In this document: piece by piece, positions 1-8,291 of the stretch
Layout: every line of letters starts with the position of its first letter
Numbering within the stretch: the first letter of the stretch is position 1
NCBI GenBank assembly: GCA_037355855.1
Contig: JAYLWG010000026.1
Span: 1 to 11,714 of the forward strand
Reading direction: 5' to 3'
Source: Pseudo-nitzschia pungens
Taxonomy: Eukaryota > Bacillariophyta > Bacillariophyceae > Bacillariales > Bacillariaceae
DNA length: 11,714 nucleotides
Notes under the pieces: generated by a model
Seen by the model: the letters and a program-made list of their open reading frames with translations, nothing else
Database searches by the model: none
What the model was told of the DNA's origin: nothing
Translations under genes and position numbers: made by a program

Positions 1-255
1 GCTTCTCCCGTTTCGCTCGCCGCTACTAAGGGAATCGTTTTTTACTTTCTTTTCCTCTAGGTACTAAGATGTTTCAGTTCCCTAGGTTTGCTCTTTCTTA
101 TCTATGTATTCAATAAGTAGTATAAAAAGTTTCCTCATTCGGAGACCTCCGGATCATAGCTTTTTTCCAACTCCCCGAAGCGTTTCGCCGGTAAACGCGT
201 CCTTCATCGCTTCTGAATGCCAAGGTATTCCCCATAAACTCTTAATTCCTTGAAT
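1..255 (-). rRNA. rrl: 23S ribosomal RNA, 5' part only (runs off the left edge)
   Basis: This is the 5' end of the large-subunit rRNA of the plastid ribosome. Read on the minus strand it contains the bacterial 5' domain landmarks: GGCATTCAGAAGCGATGAAGG at about 221-201 (compare E. coli GGCAGTCAGAGGCGATGAAGG) and the AGTAGCGGCGAGCGAAACGG block at about 29-10. The gene continues beyond position 1, so only about 250 nt are present. The 5' boundary is estimated by aligning the GGAATACC stretch near 231-224 with E. coli GGATGCC around nucleotide 26, so it is uncertain by roughly 10 nt. It follows 16S, trnI and trnA in the usual rRNA operon order. No intron is seen in this part. Confidence 0.95.
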
Positions 256-293
256 TTAAGACTTTTCTTAAAAAATTGAGTTGTTTTTTCATG

Positions 294-366
294 TGGAGGT
301 AAGCGGATTCGAACCGCTGACAACCGCCGTGCAAAGGCGGTGCTCTACCAACTGAGCTATACCCCC
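294..366 (-). tRNA. trnA: tRNA-Ala (anticodon UGC), in the rRNA operon spacer
   Basis: A 73-nt cloverleaf lies on the minus strand. The acceptor arm GGGGGTA pairs with TACCTCC (one G-U), and the discriminator is A. The anticodon stem CCGCC/GGCGG closes the loop TTTGCAC, giving anticodon TGC at 333-331. The T arm carries the usual GTTCGAATC. The 3' CCA is not encoded. Unlike most green-lineage plastid copies, the gene has no group II intron. It lies 2 nt after trnI, and both would be cut from the pre-rRNA. Confidence 0.98.
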
Positions 367-368
367 GC

Positions 369-442
<74 letters not shown>
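369..442 (-). tRNA. trnI: tRNA-Ile (anticodon GAU), in the rRNA operon spacer
   Basis: A 74-nt cloverleaf lies on the minus strand. The acceptor GGGCTAT pairs with ATGGCCC (one U-G), and the discriminator is A. The anticodon loop TGATAAG, closed by ACCCC/GGGGT, places GAT at 408-406. The T arm is CTGG/CCAG around TTCAAAT. No intron is present, and the 3' CCA is not encoded. It is the first tRNA after 16S in the operon, the standard bacterial and plastid arrangement. Confidence 0.98.
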
Positions 443-480
443 GTAAACCTATGTTTGGTTTACAATAACTTTTGATTTTG

Positions 481-498
481 GATTCATCAAAATGAATC
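481..498 (-). other. Hairpin in the 16S-trnI spacer, probable processing signal
   Basis: A perfect 7-bp inverted repeat, GATTCAT at 481-487 and ATGAATC at 492-498, encloses a 4-nt loop in the short spacer between the 16S 3' end and trnI. In the precursor RNA it would form a stem that could guide or protect processing. The structure is seen directly; the role is inferred. Confidence 0.45.
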
Positions 499-530
499 TA
501 TCGACCTTATATTTAAAAATTTCTTTTTAA

Positions 531-652
531 AAGGAGGTGATCCAACCGCACCTTCCAGTACGGTTACCTTGTTACGACTTCACCCTAGTCACTAATTCTA
601 CCTTAGGCATCCTCCTCCAAATGGTTAGAGTAACGACTTCGGGTATAACCAG

Positions 653-694
<42 letters not shown>

Positions 695-946
695 AATTCA
701 CCGCTGTATAGCTGACCAGCGATTACTAGCGATTCCAACTTCATGCAGGCGAGTTGCAGCCTACAATCCGAACTTAGAGAGAGTTTATAGATTAGCTTGT
801 CTTCGCAGATTTGCATCTCATTGTCTCACCCATTGTAGCACGTGTGTAGCCCAGGGTGTAAGGGGCATGCTGACTTGACGTCATCCCCGCCTTCCTCCGG
901 TTTATAACCAGCAGTCTTTCTAGAGTTCCAAATAGGCAACTAAAAA

Positions 947-1012
<66 letters not shown>

Positions 1013-1097
1013 CCACCTGTGTATACGTTCCAAAAGGCACTTTCTTCTTTCAAAGAAATTCGTATCATGTCAAACCCTGGTAAGGTTCTTCGCGTTG

Positions 1098-1173
<76 letters not shown>

Positions 1174-1972
1174 CTTCCCAGGCGGGATACTTAACGCGTT
1201 AGCTTTGATACTGCACAGGTCGATCTGTTCAACATCTAGTATCCATTGTTTACAGCTAGGACTACTGGGGTATCTAATCCCATTTGCTACCCTAGCTTTC
1301 GTCTCTGAGTGTCAGTAATAGCCCAGTAAAGTGCCTTCGCCATCGGTGTTCTTTCCAATATCTACGCATTTCACCGCTCCACTGGAAATTCCCTTTACCC
1401 CTACTATACTCTAGTCTAACAGTTTCGACTGCGATTTTGAAGTTGAGCCTCAAGATTTAACAGTTGACTTATTAAACCACCTACAGACGCTTTACGCCCA
1501 GTGATTCCGGATAACACTTGCATCCTCCGTATTACCGCGGCTGCTGGCACGGAATTAGCCGATGCTTATTCTTCAGGTACACGTCATTTATTCCTCCCTG
1601 AAAAAAGAGGTTTACAACCCATAGGCAGTCATCCCTCACGCGAGATTGCTCCGTCAGGCTTTCGCCCATTGCGGAAAATTCCCCACTGCTGCCTCCCGCA
1701 GGAGTCTGGACCGTGTCTCAGTTCCAGTGTGTCTGATCATCCTCTCAAACCAGATACTGATCGTCGCCTTGGTAAGCCATTACCTCACCAACAAGCTAAT
1801 CAGGCGCAAGCTTCTCTCTAGGCGGAAAAATCCATTTCACTCGGAAGCATATGGGGTATTAGCAGCCGTTTCCAGCTGTTGTCCCCCTCCTAGAGGCAAA
1901 TTCTTACGTGTTACTCACCCGTCCGCCACTTGAGTCAAAGACTCTCGTACGACTTGCATGTGTAAAGCATCT

Positions 1973-2007
<35 letters not shown>

Positions 2008-2016
2008 TTTAAATTT
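531..2016 (-). rRNA. rrs: 16S ribosomal RNA, complete
   Basis: This is the small-subunit rRNA of the plastid ribosome, about 1486 nt and so of normal length. Minus-strand landmarks include GAGAGTTTGATCCTGGCTCAG near 2007-1987 at the 5' end, ACTCCTGCGGGAGGCAGCAG near 1706-1687, the 530 loop GCCAGCAGCCGCGGTAATAC near 1549-1530, the 790 region GATTAGATACCCCAGTAGTC, and GTACACACCGCCCGTCAC near 680-663. The 3' end reads GGATCACCTCCTTT, so the anti-Shine-Dalgarno core CCTCC is intact at about 537-533. Both ends are placed by similarity to E. coli and may be off by a few nucleotides. Short open frames on the plus strand here, for example at 537-878 and 1501-1821, are antisense to rRNA and are not genes. 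Confidence 0.98.
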
Positions 2017-2189
2017 CCATAAATTTTTTGTATTAACTTCAGTTGAAGTTTGTTTCATAAAGTTGATTCATATCTTAGCTCATGAAGTAAGAGGTCCTAG
2101 GTTTTCAAGAATATAAATAGTTTAAACTTAAAAAATTAATAACTTAAAAACAAAAATAATAATCAACTGAGATTTAATCTTTAAACTAT
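2017..2189 (-). promoter_or_regulatory. Leader and probable promoter region of the rRNA operon
   Basis: This spacer between the ycf89 terminator hairpin and the 16S 5' end must hold the rRNA promoter if the operon is transcribed separately. A -10-like TATATT is at 2115-2110, but no convincing TTGACA-like -35 box is seen at the right distance, so the exact promoter is unsure. Next to the 16S gene a self-complementary element, AACTTCA at 2035-2041 and TGAAGTT at 2044-2050, could form a 6-bp stem with a 4-nt loop. Positions 2052-2105 are less AT-rich than the flanks and may be a conserved leader. An 11-nt inverted repeat pairs 2116-2126 with 2180-2190. Confidence 0.35.
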
Positions 2190-2231
2190 TAGAATTATTA
2201 ATCAATCAAAATAATAAGATTAATAATTCTA
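2190..2231 (-). terminator. Stem-loop downstream of ycf89
   Basis: A perfect 14-bp inverted repeat, TAGAATTATTAATC at 2190-2203 and its complement at 2218-2231, encloses a 14-nt loop that starts 17 nt after the ycf89 stop. It lacks a clean trailing T run, so it may act as a 3' stabiliser or processing stem more than a strong intrinsic terminator. It separates ycf89 from the rRNA leader. Confidence 0.55.
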
Positions 2232-2248
2232 TGAATAACTCAATAAAC

Positions 2249-3187
2249 TTAAAAAAGACTATGGAAATTATCAGTCAAAAAACTAAAACCAACCATTTCT
2301 TGTTGATGAATTATATAACTATCGGGGAACAAATTTAGATCTAAATGACCATAAGCTGTCTTCATATATTCTAAAATATCTGGTCGTTCAGTAAACCAGA
2401 ATTCTCTTATATCATTTGGAATAGGATGTTTATACCATAAGGCCGGTAAATAATGGAAAACTAGTACATCTTTTAATTGATTATTAATTACTAGTTTTGT
2501 TGGTTCTCCTTCACTTGGAAGAAATGGCATAGTAAAGACCAAATGATTTAAACTATCCGCTAGGGCCCCAATTGCTCCAAGAATAAGACCTCCCGTAATA
2601 TTTACACCAAATACACCAGGTATGATTCCTTGTAAAGTATCATCTAGCCAATCTACGGCAGTTACTAGATATGACCATGGAAATAAATAAGGATTAATAG
2701 TAATAAACCAAGCTAGTAGAAGTCTGTAAACGACGATTTGTGAATAACAAACTAATGCAATAAATAAAACCTCACGAATAATCTCAAGAGTACTAATATC
2801 TAAACAAATATTTAATTTTACTTGAATAAATTCAGAGATTGAATCAGGTAAAAAGAAAAGATTTTTATAGTTTTCAATATAGAAGTTATAAAAACCTTCA
2901 TCTTGAGTTTCATATATATATCGCGGGAGTGGCTCAACTCTTGGTGCTGGTCCAAAGACCATTTCAAACCAGGTTTCGGGACACTGATCTGGAGGAAAAT
3001 ATGTTATCCGTTTTGGGAGACTATCCATCGATGCAAATCTTTCTTGCCCTTCAGTTAAAACTCGAGTAATTGTTGGCATACCCGAATTTTCTGGATATCC
3101 AAACTGAGAAGCGATTGTTTTAAATAATTCTCCAACTTTATCGTAGAATGCAGTTCGAACAGAAGCAAATTTTTCATCTAAACCCAT
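2249..3187 (-). CDS. ycf89: Ycf89-like plastid membrane protein of unknown function
   Basis: This 312-residue protein matches, by position and character, the conserved diatom plastid ORF ycf89 located between trnP and the 16S gene. Its function is unknown. The N-terminal 110 residues are soluble-looking and aromatic-rich. A hydrophobic segment at about 138-163 is followed by an amphipathic stretch at 164-192 and a second hydrophobic segment at about 195-222. The C-terminal 90 residues look soluble. Residues 148-210, with YRLLLAWF, INPY, a proline-containing linker, IPGVFGVNITGG and LILGAIGAL, resemble the YGGT/Ycf19 membrane family. The location is probably the thylakoid or inner plastid membrane. 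The start is the only suitable in-frame ATG; no Shine-Dalgarno sequence precedes it. The gene name rests on synteny and recall, not on an alignment. Confidence 0.75.
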   Translation of the reverse strand: MGLDEKFASVRTAFYDKVGELFKTIASQFGYPENSGMPTITRVLTEGQERFASMDSLPKRITYFPPDQCPETWFEMVFGPAPRVEPLPRYIYETQDEGFYNFYIENYKNLFFLPDSISEFIQVKLNICLDISTLEIIREVLFIALVCYSQIVVYRLLLAWFITINPYLFPWSYLVTAVDWLDDTLQGIIPGVFGVNITGGLILGAIGALADSLNHLVFTMPFLPSEGEPTKLVINNQLKDVLVFHYLPALWYKHPIPNDIREFWFTERPDILEYMKTAYGHLDLNLFPDSYIIHQQEMVGFSFLTDNFHSLF

Positions 3188-3455
3188 TTTGAATTCGTAT
3201 TAAGTTAATAAGTATTTGATTACTAAAAAATATAGGACATAATATTGTACATTAATATGATAATATAAAATAAAAATATTTGAAAGGATAAATTTAAAAA
3301 AAATTGTCTATAATGACATTCTTATTTCTAAGAATTATTTTTCAATGTGAGCTTAATGAGCCAACGAAGCTTAAACTATAAATATTTGATTTTGATTTTT
3401 CTCTTCTGAATAAATCTCTATCTTCTATTTTTACTTAATAGAATCTTTTTTTTAA
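3188..3455. other. AT-rich spacer between trnP and ycf89 with a -10-like box and a hairpin
   Basis: No gene is seen in these 268 nt. Two elements stand out. A perfect 7-bp hairpin, ATTCTTA at 3318-3324 and TAAGAAT at 3329-3335, has a 4-nt loop. Immediately left is TGTCTATAATGACA at 3305-3318, where a consensus TATAAT reading on the plus strand is flanked by TGTC/GACA inverted arms. On the minus strand TTCTTA and TATAGA, 16 nt apart, could be a weak promoter for ycf89. The direction of any promoter here is unresolved. Confidence 0.3.
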
Positions 3456-3529
3456 TCGGGATAGTAGGATTTGAACCTACGACCCCCTGCTCCCAAAGCA
3501 GGTGCTCTACCAAGCTGAGCTATATCCCG
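3456..3529 (-). tRNA. trnP: tRNA-Pro (anticodon UGG)
   Basis: A 74-nt cloverleaf lies on the minus strand. The perfect acceptor stem CGGGATA/TATCCCG has an A discriminator. The anticodon stem CCTGC/GCAGG closes the loop TTTGGGA, so the anticodon is TGG at 3495-3493. The T arm GTAGG/CCTAC encloses TTCAAAT. No CCA is encoded and no intron is seen. UGG would read all proline codons by wobble. It lies between psaB and ycf89; in diatom plastids it is often at or near the edge of the inverted repeat. Confidence 0.98.
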
Positions 3530-3575
3530 GTAAACTAGTCAAAATGAAATAGTCTTATACTTTAAACTTTAGAAG

Positions 3576-3608
3576 ATTTGGCAAAAAAATTCAAGTTTTT
3601 TTCCAAAT
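3576..3608 (-). terminator. Second stem-loop downstream of psaB
   Basis: Arms ATTTGG plus seven A at 3576-3589 pair with seven T plus CCAAAT at 3596-3608. The result is a 13-bp stem with one bulged base (3582) and a 6-nt loop. On the minus-strand transcript a run of seven U forms the 3' part of the stem. It follows the first psaB hairpin by 15 nt and may be a back-up terminator or a 3'-end stabiliser between the psaAB transcript and trnP. Confidence 0.5.
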
Positions 3609-3623
3609 TTTTATAATGGTTTT

Positions 3624-3657
3624 TCAAAAAGGTCAAAGATTAATTTGACCTTTTTGA
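3624..3657 (-). terminator. Stem-loop directly after psaB
   Basis: A perfect 14-bp inverted repeat, TCAAAAAGGTCAAA at 3624-3637 and TTTGACCTTTTTGA at 3644-3657, has a 6-nt loop and begins 5 nt after the psaB stop codon. It is the most stable-looking simple hairpin in the window. It probably defines the 3' end of the psaA-psaB mRNA. The 3' arm contains UUUUU, but no U run follows the stem. Confidence 0.75.
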
Positions 3658-3662
3658 GGAAA

Positions 3663-5864
3663 TTATGCAAATTTCCCAGAAGTTGATGCAATAACAAACG
3701 AAGCGTATGTTACAATATAACCAACAGAGAAATGTACTAAACCAACTAAACGTGCTTGAACAATCGATAAAGCGACTGGTTTATCACGCCAACGAACTAA
3801 GTTCGCAAGTGGTGTACGTTCATGAGCCCAAACTAATGTTTCAATTAATTCTTGCCAGTAACCACGCCAAGAAATTAAGAACATGAATCCAGTAGCCCAA
3901 ATTAAATGACCAAATAGGAAAGCCCAAGCCCAAACAGATAAATTATTCATACCAAATGGGTTGTAACCATTAATTAATGGTGATGAGTTTAACCATAAGT
4001 AATCTCTTAACCAACCCATAATGTAGTTTGATGATTCATTAAATTGACCTGGGTTACCGCCCCAAATTGTCATGTGTTTCCAGTGCCAGTAGAATGTTAC
4101 CCAACCAATTGTGTTTAACATCCAGAACATAGCTAAATAGAAAGCATCCCATGCTGAAATATCACATGTACCACCACGACCTGGACCATCACAAGGGAAA
4201 CTATAACCAAAGTCTTTTTTATCCGGCATTAATTTTGAACCACGTGCATCTAAAGCACCTTTCACTAAAATTAATGCGGTAACATGTAAACCTAAAGCAA
4301 TAGCGTGATGAACTAAGAAGTCACCTGGTCCAATAGTTAAGAATAAATCATTCTTATCATTATTAATAGCTTCTAACCAACCTGGTAACCAAACTTGGTT
4401 TCCAGCAATAGTAGCAGGACTAGTTGATGATGAAAGTAGAACATTAAATTGATAGATTGCTTTCCCTGATGCTGCTTGAATATATTCTGCAAATACAGGT
4501 TCAAATAAAATTTGTTTTTCTGGTTGACCAAATGCCACTACTGTGTCATTGTGAATATATAAGCCTAATGTATGGAAGCCTAAGAATAAAGATGCCCAAC
4601 TTAAATGTGAAATAATAGCTTCTTTATGCTCTAACATTCTTGCTAAAACATTATTTTTATTTAACTCTGGATCGTAATCACGAACAAAGAAGATAGCACC
4701 GTGTGCAAATGCTCCAACCATTAAGAAACCAGCGATATATTGATGATGAGTGTATAGCGCTGCTTCAGTTGTAAAATCTTTCGATAAGTAAGCATACGGA
4801 GTTAATGCATAAATATGTTGAGCAGTTAAAGAAGTTGCAACACCTAAACTTGCTAATGCTAAACCTAATTGCATGTGTAAAGAATTTGTAATTGTTTCAA
4901 ATAATCCCACATGACCAGCTCCTAATCTACCTCCAGGAGGTCGGTGAGCATCTAAGATTTCTTTCATATTGTGACCAATACCAAAGTTTGTTCGGTACAT
5001 ATGACCCGCAACGATGAAGACAACAGCAATTGCTAATTGATGATGTGCAATATCAGTTAACCATAATGCTTGAGTTTGTGGGTGGAAACCACCTAAGAAT
5101 GTTAAAATTGCCGTTCCAGCACCTTCACTTGTTCCATAAACATGAGAAGGACTATCAGGATTTTCTGCGTAAACAGTCCAATTTCCAGTAAAGAATGGAG
5201 TTAAACCAGCAGGATGCGGTGGAGTCGTTAAGAAATTATCCCAACCAACGTGTACACCACGTGAAACAGGAATTGCTACGTGAACAATATGTCCCGTCCA
5301 TGCTAATGAACTAACACCTAATAAACCTGATAAGTGATGGTTTAAGCGTGACTCGTTGTTTTTAAACCAAGATAAACTTGGGCGGAATTTTGGTTGTAAA
5401 TGTAACCAACCCGCAAATAACAATGCACATGAAAGTAATAATAGTCCAATTGAGCCTGCATATAATTCTTGATTAGTACGGAATCCAATTGTGTACCACC
5501 ATTGGTAGACACCTGAATATGCAATATTCACTGGATATGCATTTCCTTTACTAAACGCTTTTAAAGCTGAATCACCAAAGTGTGGATCCCAAATTGCGTG
5601 TGCAATTGGTTTCACTTTTAAAGGATTAGCGACCCATTTTTCGAAATTTCCTTGCCAAGCAACATGAAAAAGATTTCCAGAAGTCCATAAGAAGATGATA
5701 GCTAAGTGACCAAAGTGTGATGCAAAGATCTTTTGGTACAAGTTTTCTTCTGTCATACCATCATGAGCTTCTAAATCATGAGCAGTTGCGATCCCATACC
5801 AGATTCGTCTCGTTGCTGGATCTTGTGCTAGGGCTTGGCTAAATTTTGGGAATTTAGTTGCCAT
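3663..5864 (-). CDS. psaB: Photosystem I P700 chlorophyll a apoprotein A2 (PsaB)
   Basis: PsaB pairs with PsaA to form the photosystem I core in the thylakoid membrane. Together they bind the special pair P700, most core chlorophylls, phylloquinones and the Fe4S4 cluster FX. The 733-residue length is typical and the protein has the eleven-helix composition of the family. The FX loop [12 protein letters not shown] is at 556-567, with ligand cysteines C558 and C567. The helix around [12 protein letters not shown] provides the P700 axial histidine at H653, and RGYWQE near W670 is the quinone-site segment. His-rich antenna helices such as [10 protein letters not shown] and SRLNHHLSG are intact. 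It follows psaA by 125 nt and is probably co-transcribed with it. An AAGG lies about 13 nt upstream of the ATG, so the Shine-Dalgarno sequence is weak. Nothing looks damaged. Confidence 0.99.
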   Translation of the reverse strand: MATKFPKFSQALAQDPATRRIWYGIATAHDLEAHDGMTEENLYQKIFASHFGHLAIIFLWTSGNLFHVAWQGNFEKWVANPLKVKPIAHAIWDPHFGDSALKAFSKGNAYPVNIAYSGVYQWWYTIGFRTNQELYAGSIGLLLLSCALLFAGWLHLQPKFRPSLSWFKNNESRLNHHLSGLLGVSSLAWTGHIVHVAIPVSRGVHVGWDNFLTTPPHPAGLTPFFTGNWTVYAENPDSPSHVYGTSEGAGTAILTFLGGFHPQTQALWLTDIAHHQLAIAVVFIVAGHMYRTNFGIGHNMKEILDAHRPPGGRLGAGHVGLFETITNSLHMQLGLALASLGVATSLTAQHIYALTPYAYLSKDFTTEAALYTHHQYIAGFLMVGAFAHGAIFFVRDYDPELNKNNVLARMLEHKEAIISHLSWASLFLGFHTLGLYIHNDTVVAFGQPEKQILFEPVFAEYIQAASGKAIYQFNVLLSSSTSPATIAGNQVWLPGWLEAINNDKNDLFLTIGPGDFLVHHAIALGLHVTALILVKGALDARGSKLMPDKKDFGYSFPCDGPGRGGTCDISAWDAFYLAMFWMLNTIGWVTFYWHWKHMTIWGGNPGQFNESSNYIMGWLRDYLWLNSSPLINGYNPFGMNNLSVWAWAFLFGHLIWATGFMFLISWRGYWQELIETLVWAHERTPLANLVRWRDKPVALSIVQARLVGLVHFSVGYIVTYASFVIASTSGKFA

Positions 5865-5954
5865 AATTATAAAATACCTTATTTATATAAATTTTAGTTA
5901 GTAATAAAATATTAAGTAATCTTTTAATATTTTACATCTGATGAATGTATAAGA

Positions 5955-5994
5955 GTTAAATAGTAAAACGTTACAAACGTTTCAGGAATTTAAC
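5955..5994 (-). other. psaA-psaB intercistronic stem structure spanning the psaA stop codon
   Basis: An inner hairpin, AAACGT at 5966-5971 and ACGTTT at 5977-5982 with a 5-nt loop, sits 7 nt after the psaA stop. Outer arms GTTAAAT (5955-5961) and ATTTAAC (5988-5994) add 7 bp and include the stop codon itself. Such a structure could mark a processing point or modulate psaB translation in the dicistronic mRNA. The pairing is seen; the role is inferred. Confidence 0.45.
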
Positions 5995-8248
5995 TAATTG
6001 AGATTGCACGTGCTAAGAAGAATGACCACGTTGTTCCAATACCACCTAATAAGTAGTGAGCTAATCCAACTGCACGACCTTGTGTAATACTTAATGCACG
6101 TGGTTGAATAGCTGGTGCAAAGTTTAATTTATTATGTGCCCAAACAATTGACTCGATTAATTCTTGCCAATATCCACGACCACTGAATAAGAACATTAAA
6201 CTAAATGCCCAAATGAAGTGAGCGCCTAAGAAAATTAAACCATATGCTGACGATGCAGAACCATACGATTGAATTACTTGTGAAGCTTGTGACCATAAGA
6301 AATCACGTAACCAACCATTGATTGTAATAGCACTTTTCGCAAAGTTACCACCAGTAATATGTGAAATACTACCATCAGGTGAAATAGTACCCCAAACATC
6401 AGATTGCATTTTCCAACTGAAATGGAAAATTACTACTGAAATTGAATTATACATCCAGAATAAACCTAAAAACACATGATCCCAACTTGAACTTTGACAT
6501 GTACCACCACGACCTGGACCATCACAAGGGAAACGGAAACCTAAGTTTGCTTTATCCGGAATTAATTTTGAGCTTCGTGCGTATAACACACCTTTTAATA
6601 AAATTAAAACAGTTACATGAATTGTAAAAGCGTGAATATGGTGTACCATAAAATCAGCTGTACCTAATTGAATAGGCATCATTGCAATTTTACCACCTAC
6701 TTCTACTACTTCACCACCAAAAGCGTAACTAGTTGTAGCTAAGGCATTTGGAGCTGTTGTTCCCGGTGCTAGTAAATGAATATTTTGAATCCATTGAGCA
6801 AAAATTGGTTGTAATTGAATTGCTTTATCTGAGAACATATCTTGCGGACGACCTAACGCTCGCATTGTATCATTATGAATATAGAATCCAAAAGCATGAC
6901 ATCCTAAGAAAATACAAACCCAATTTAAGTGCGAAATAATTGCATCACGGTGACGTAAAACTCGATCTAATAAATTATTATAATTATCAGCAAGTGTATA
7001 ATCACGAACCATAAAGATTGCTCCATGAGCTGCACCACCAACCACACAGAATCCACCAATCCACATATGGTGAGTGAATAATGAAAGTTGTGTTGCGTAG
7101 TCTGTAGCAATATAAGGATATGGTGGCATTGCATACATATGATGTGCCACAATAATGCTTAATGAACCCATCATAGCTAAATTAATTGCTAATTGAGCAT
7201 GCCATGAAGTTGTTAAAATTTCGTATAAACCTTTGTGACCTTCACCAGTAAATGGTCCTTTATGAGCCTCTAAAATTTCTTTCATGCTGTGTCCAATACC
7301 CCAGTTTGTGCGATACATGTGACCAGCAAAAATGAATAAGACTGCTAAAGCTAAATGATGATGAGCAATATCACTTAACCATAAGCCTCCTGTTACAGGA
7401 TTTAAACCACCTTTAAATGTTAAGAAATCAGAATATTCACCCCAGTGACCGCCAAAGAACGGCGCTAATCCTTTTGAAAAACTAGGATATAATTGACTCA
7501 TTAATTCACGATTGATTAAAAATTCGTGAGGTAATGGAATTTCCTGTGGTGATACACCCGCATCTAACAATTTGTTAATTGGTAAAGCAATATGGATTTG
7601 GTGACCAGACCAAGATAAACATCCTAAGCCTAATAAACCAGCTAAATGGTGATTCATCATTGATTCCGCATTTTGGAACCATTCTAATCTAGGTGCAGCT
7701 TTGTGGTAATGGAACCAGCCTGCAAATAGCATAATTGCTGACATAGCAAGTCCACCAATTGCAATCCAATATAATTCCACTTCACTAGTAATACCTTCCG
7801 CACGCCACATCTGGAACCAACCAGAAGTTGTTTGAACACCTTGGAAGTTACCACCTACATCCCCATTTAAAATTTCTTGACCAACAATTGGCCAAACAAC
7901 TTGAGAACTTTGTTTAATATTGACAGGATCATTTAACCAAGCTGAATAGTTAGAGAAATATGCACCATGGAAATGCATACCACTAATCCATAAGAAAATA
8001 ATTGCTAATTGTCCAAAATGTGCACTGAAAATTTTTCGAGAAACTTCTTCTAAGGAATTTGTTTGAGTATCAAAATCATGCGCGTCAGCATGTAAGTTCC
8101 AAATCCAAGTTGTAGTTTTTGGACCTTTTGCTAAAGTTCGAGAAAAATGACCTGGTTGGGCCCATTTCGCGAAACTCGTTTCGACTGCATCTTTATCGAT
8201 AAAAACTTCAAAATTTTTTTCCTGAAGATCTGTTGAGCTTATTGCCAT
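5990..8248 (-). CDS. psaA: Photosystem I P700 chlorophyll a apoprotein A1 (PsaA)
   Basis: PsaA is the partner of PsaB in the photosystem I reaction centre of the thylakoid membrane, which transfers electrons from plastocyanin or cytochrome c6 towards ferredoxin. The 752-residue length is normal. The FX-binding loop [12 protein letters not shown] is at 573-584, with cysteines C575 and C584 supplying half of the shared iron-sulphur ligands. H677 in [12 protein letters not shown] corresponds to the P700 axial histidine, M685 to the A0 chlorophyll ligand, and W694 in GRGYWQE to the quinone site. Antenna helices with conserved histidines ([20 protein letters not shown]) are complete. The start ATG has a good Shine-Dalgarno AAGGAG 8 nt upstream. 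The gene is first of the psaA-psaB unit, preceded by a long structured leader, and no intron interrupts it. Confidence 0.99.
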   Translation of the reverse strand: MAISSTDLQEKNFEVFIDKDAVETSFAKWAQPGHFSRTLAKGPKTTTWIWNLHADAHDFDTQTNSLEEVSRKIFSAHFGQLAIIFLWISGMHFHGAYFSNYSAWLNDPVNIKQSSQVVWPIVGQEILNGDVGGNFQGVQTTSGWFQMWRAEGITSEVELYWIAIGGLAMSAIMLFAGWFHYHKAAPRLEWFQNAESMMNHHLAGLLGLGCLSWSGHQIHIALPINKLLDAGVSPQEIPLPHEFLINRELMSQLYPSFSKGLAPFFGGHWGEYSDFLTFKGGLNPVTGGLWLSDIAHHHLALAVLFIFAGHMYRTNWGIGHSMKEILEAHKGPFTGEGHKGLYEILTTSWHAQLAINLAMMGSLSIIVAHHMYAMPPYPYIATDYATQLSLFTHHMWIGGFCVVGGAAHGAIFMVRDYTLADNYNNLLDRVLRHRDAIISHLNWVCIFLGCHAFGFYIHNDTMRALGRPQDMFSDKAIQLQPIFAQWIQNIHLLAPGTTAPNALATTSYAFGGEVVEVGGKIAMMPIQLGTADFMVHHIHAFTIHVTVLILLKGVLYARSSKLIPDKANLGFRFPCDGPGRGGTCQSSSWDHVFLGLFWMYNSISVVIFHFSWKMQSDVWGTISPDGSISHITGGNFAKSAITINGWLRDFLWSQASQVIQSYGSASSAYGLIFLGAHFIWAFSLMFLFSGRGYWQELIESIVWAHNKLNFAPAIQPRALSITQGRAVGLAHYLLGGIGTTWSFFLARAISIS

Positions 8249-8256
8249 TAATATTT

Positions 8257-8262
8257 CTCCTT
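8257..8262 (-). promoter_or_regulatory. psaA Shine-Dalgarno sequence inside alternative pairings
   Basis: AAGGAG lies 8 nt before the psaA ATG and matches the 16S 3' end CCTCCTTT. It can pair in two exclusive ways: locally, CTCC at 8270-8267 with GGAG at 8260-8257 across a 6-nt loop, or with the upstream TCCTTAT at 8298-8292 over 7 bp. Either would hide the ribosome site. Confidence 0.7.
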
Positions 8263-8291
8263 ATTGGGAGACAAAAATCTATGAAACGCTC

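Noticed and set aside
537..1933. Several open frames on the plus strand across the 16S region
   Set aside because: They are antisense to a fully conserved 16S rRNA gene; their openness reflects rRNA sequence, and no protein family is recognisable.
2839..3069. Plus-strand frame opposite ycf89
   Set aside because: It is a shadow of ycf89 with no recognisable domain and no Shine-Dalgarno sequence.
5342..5524. Minus-strand open frame of 60 codons inside psaB
   Set aside because: It is an alternative frame of the conserved psaB coding sequence and has no separate start signal. The same holds for the small frames within psaA at 6442-6627, 6748-6939 and 6967-7152.
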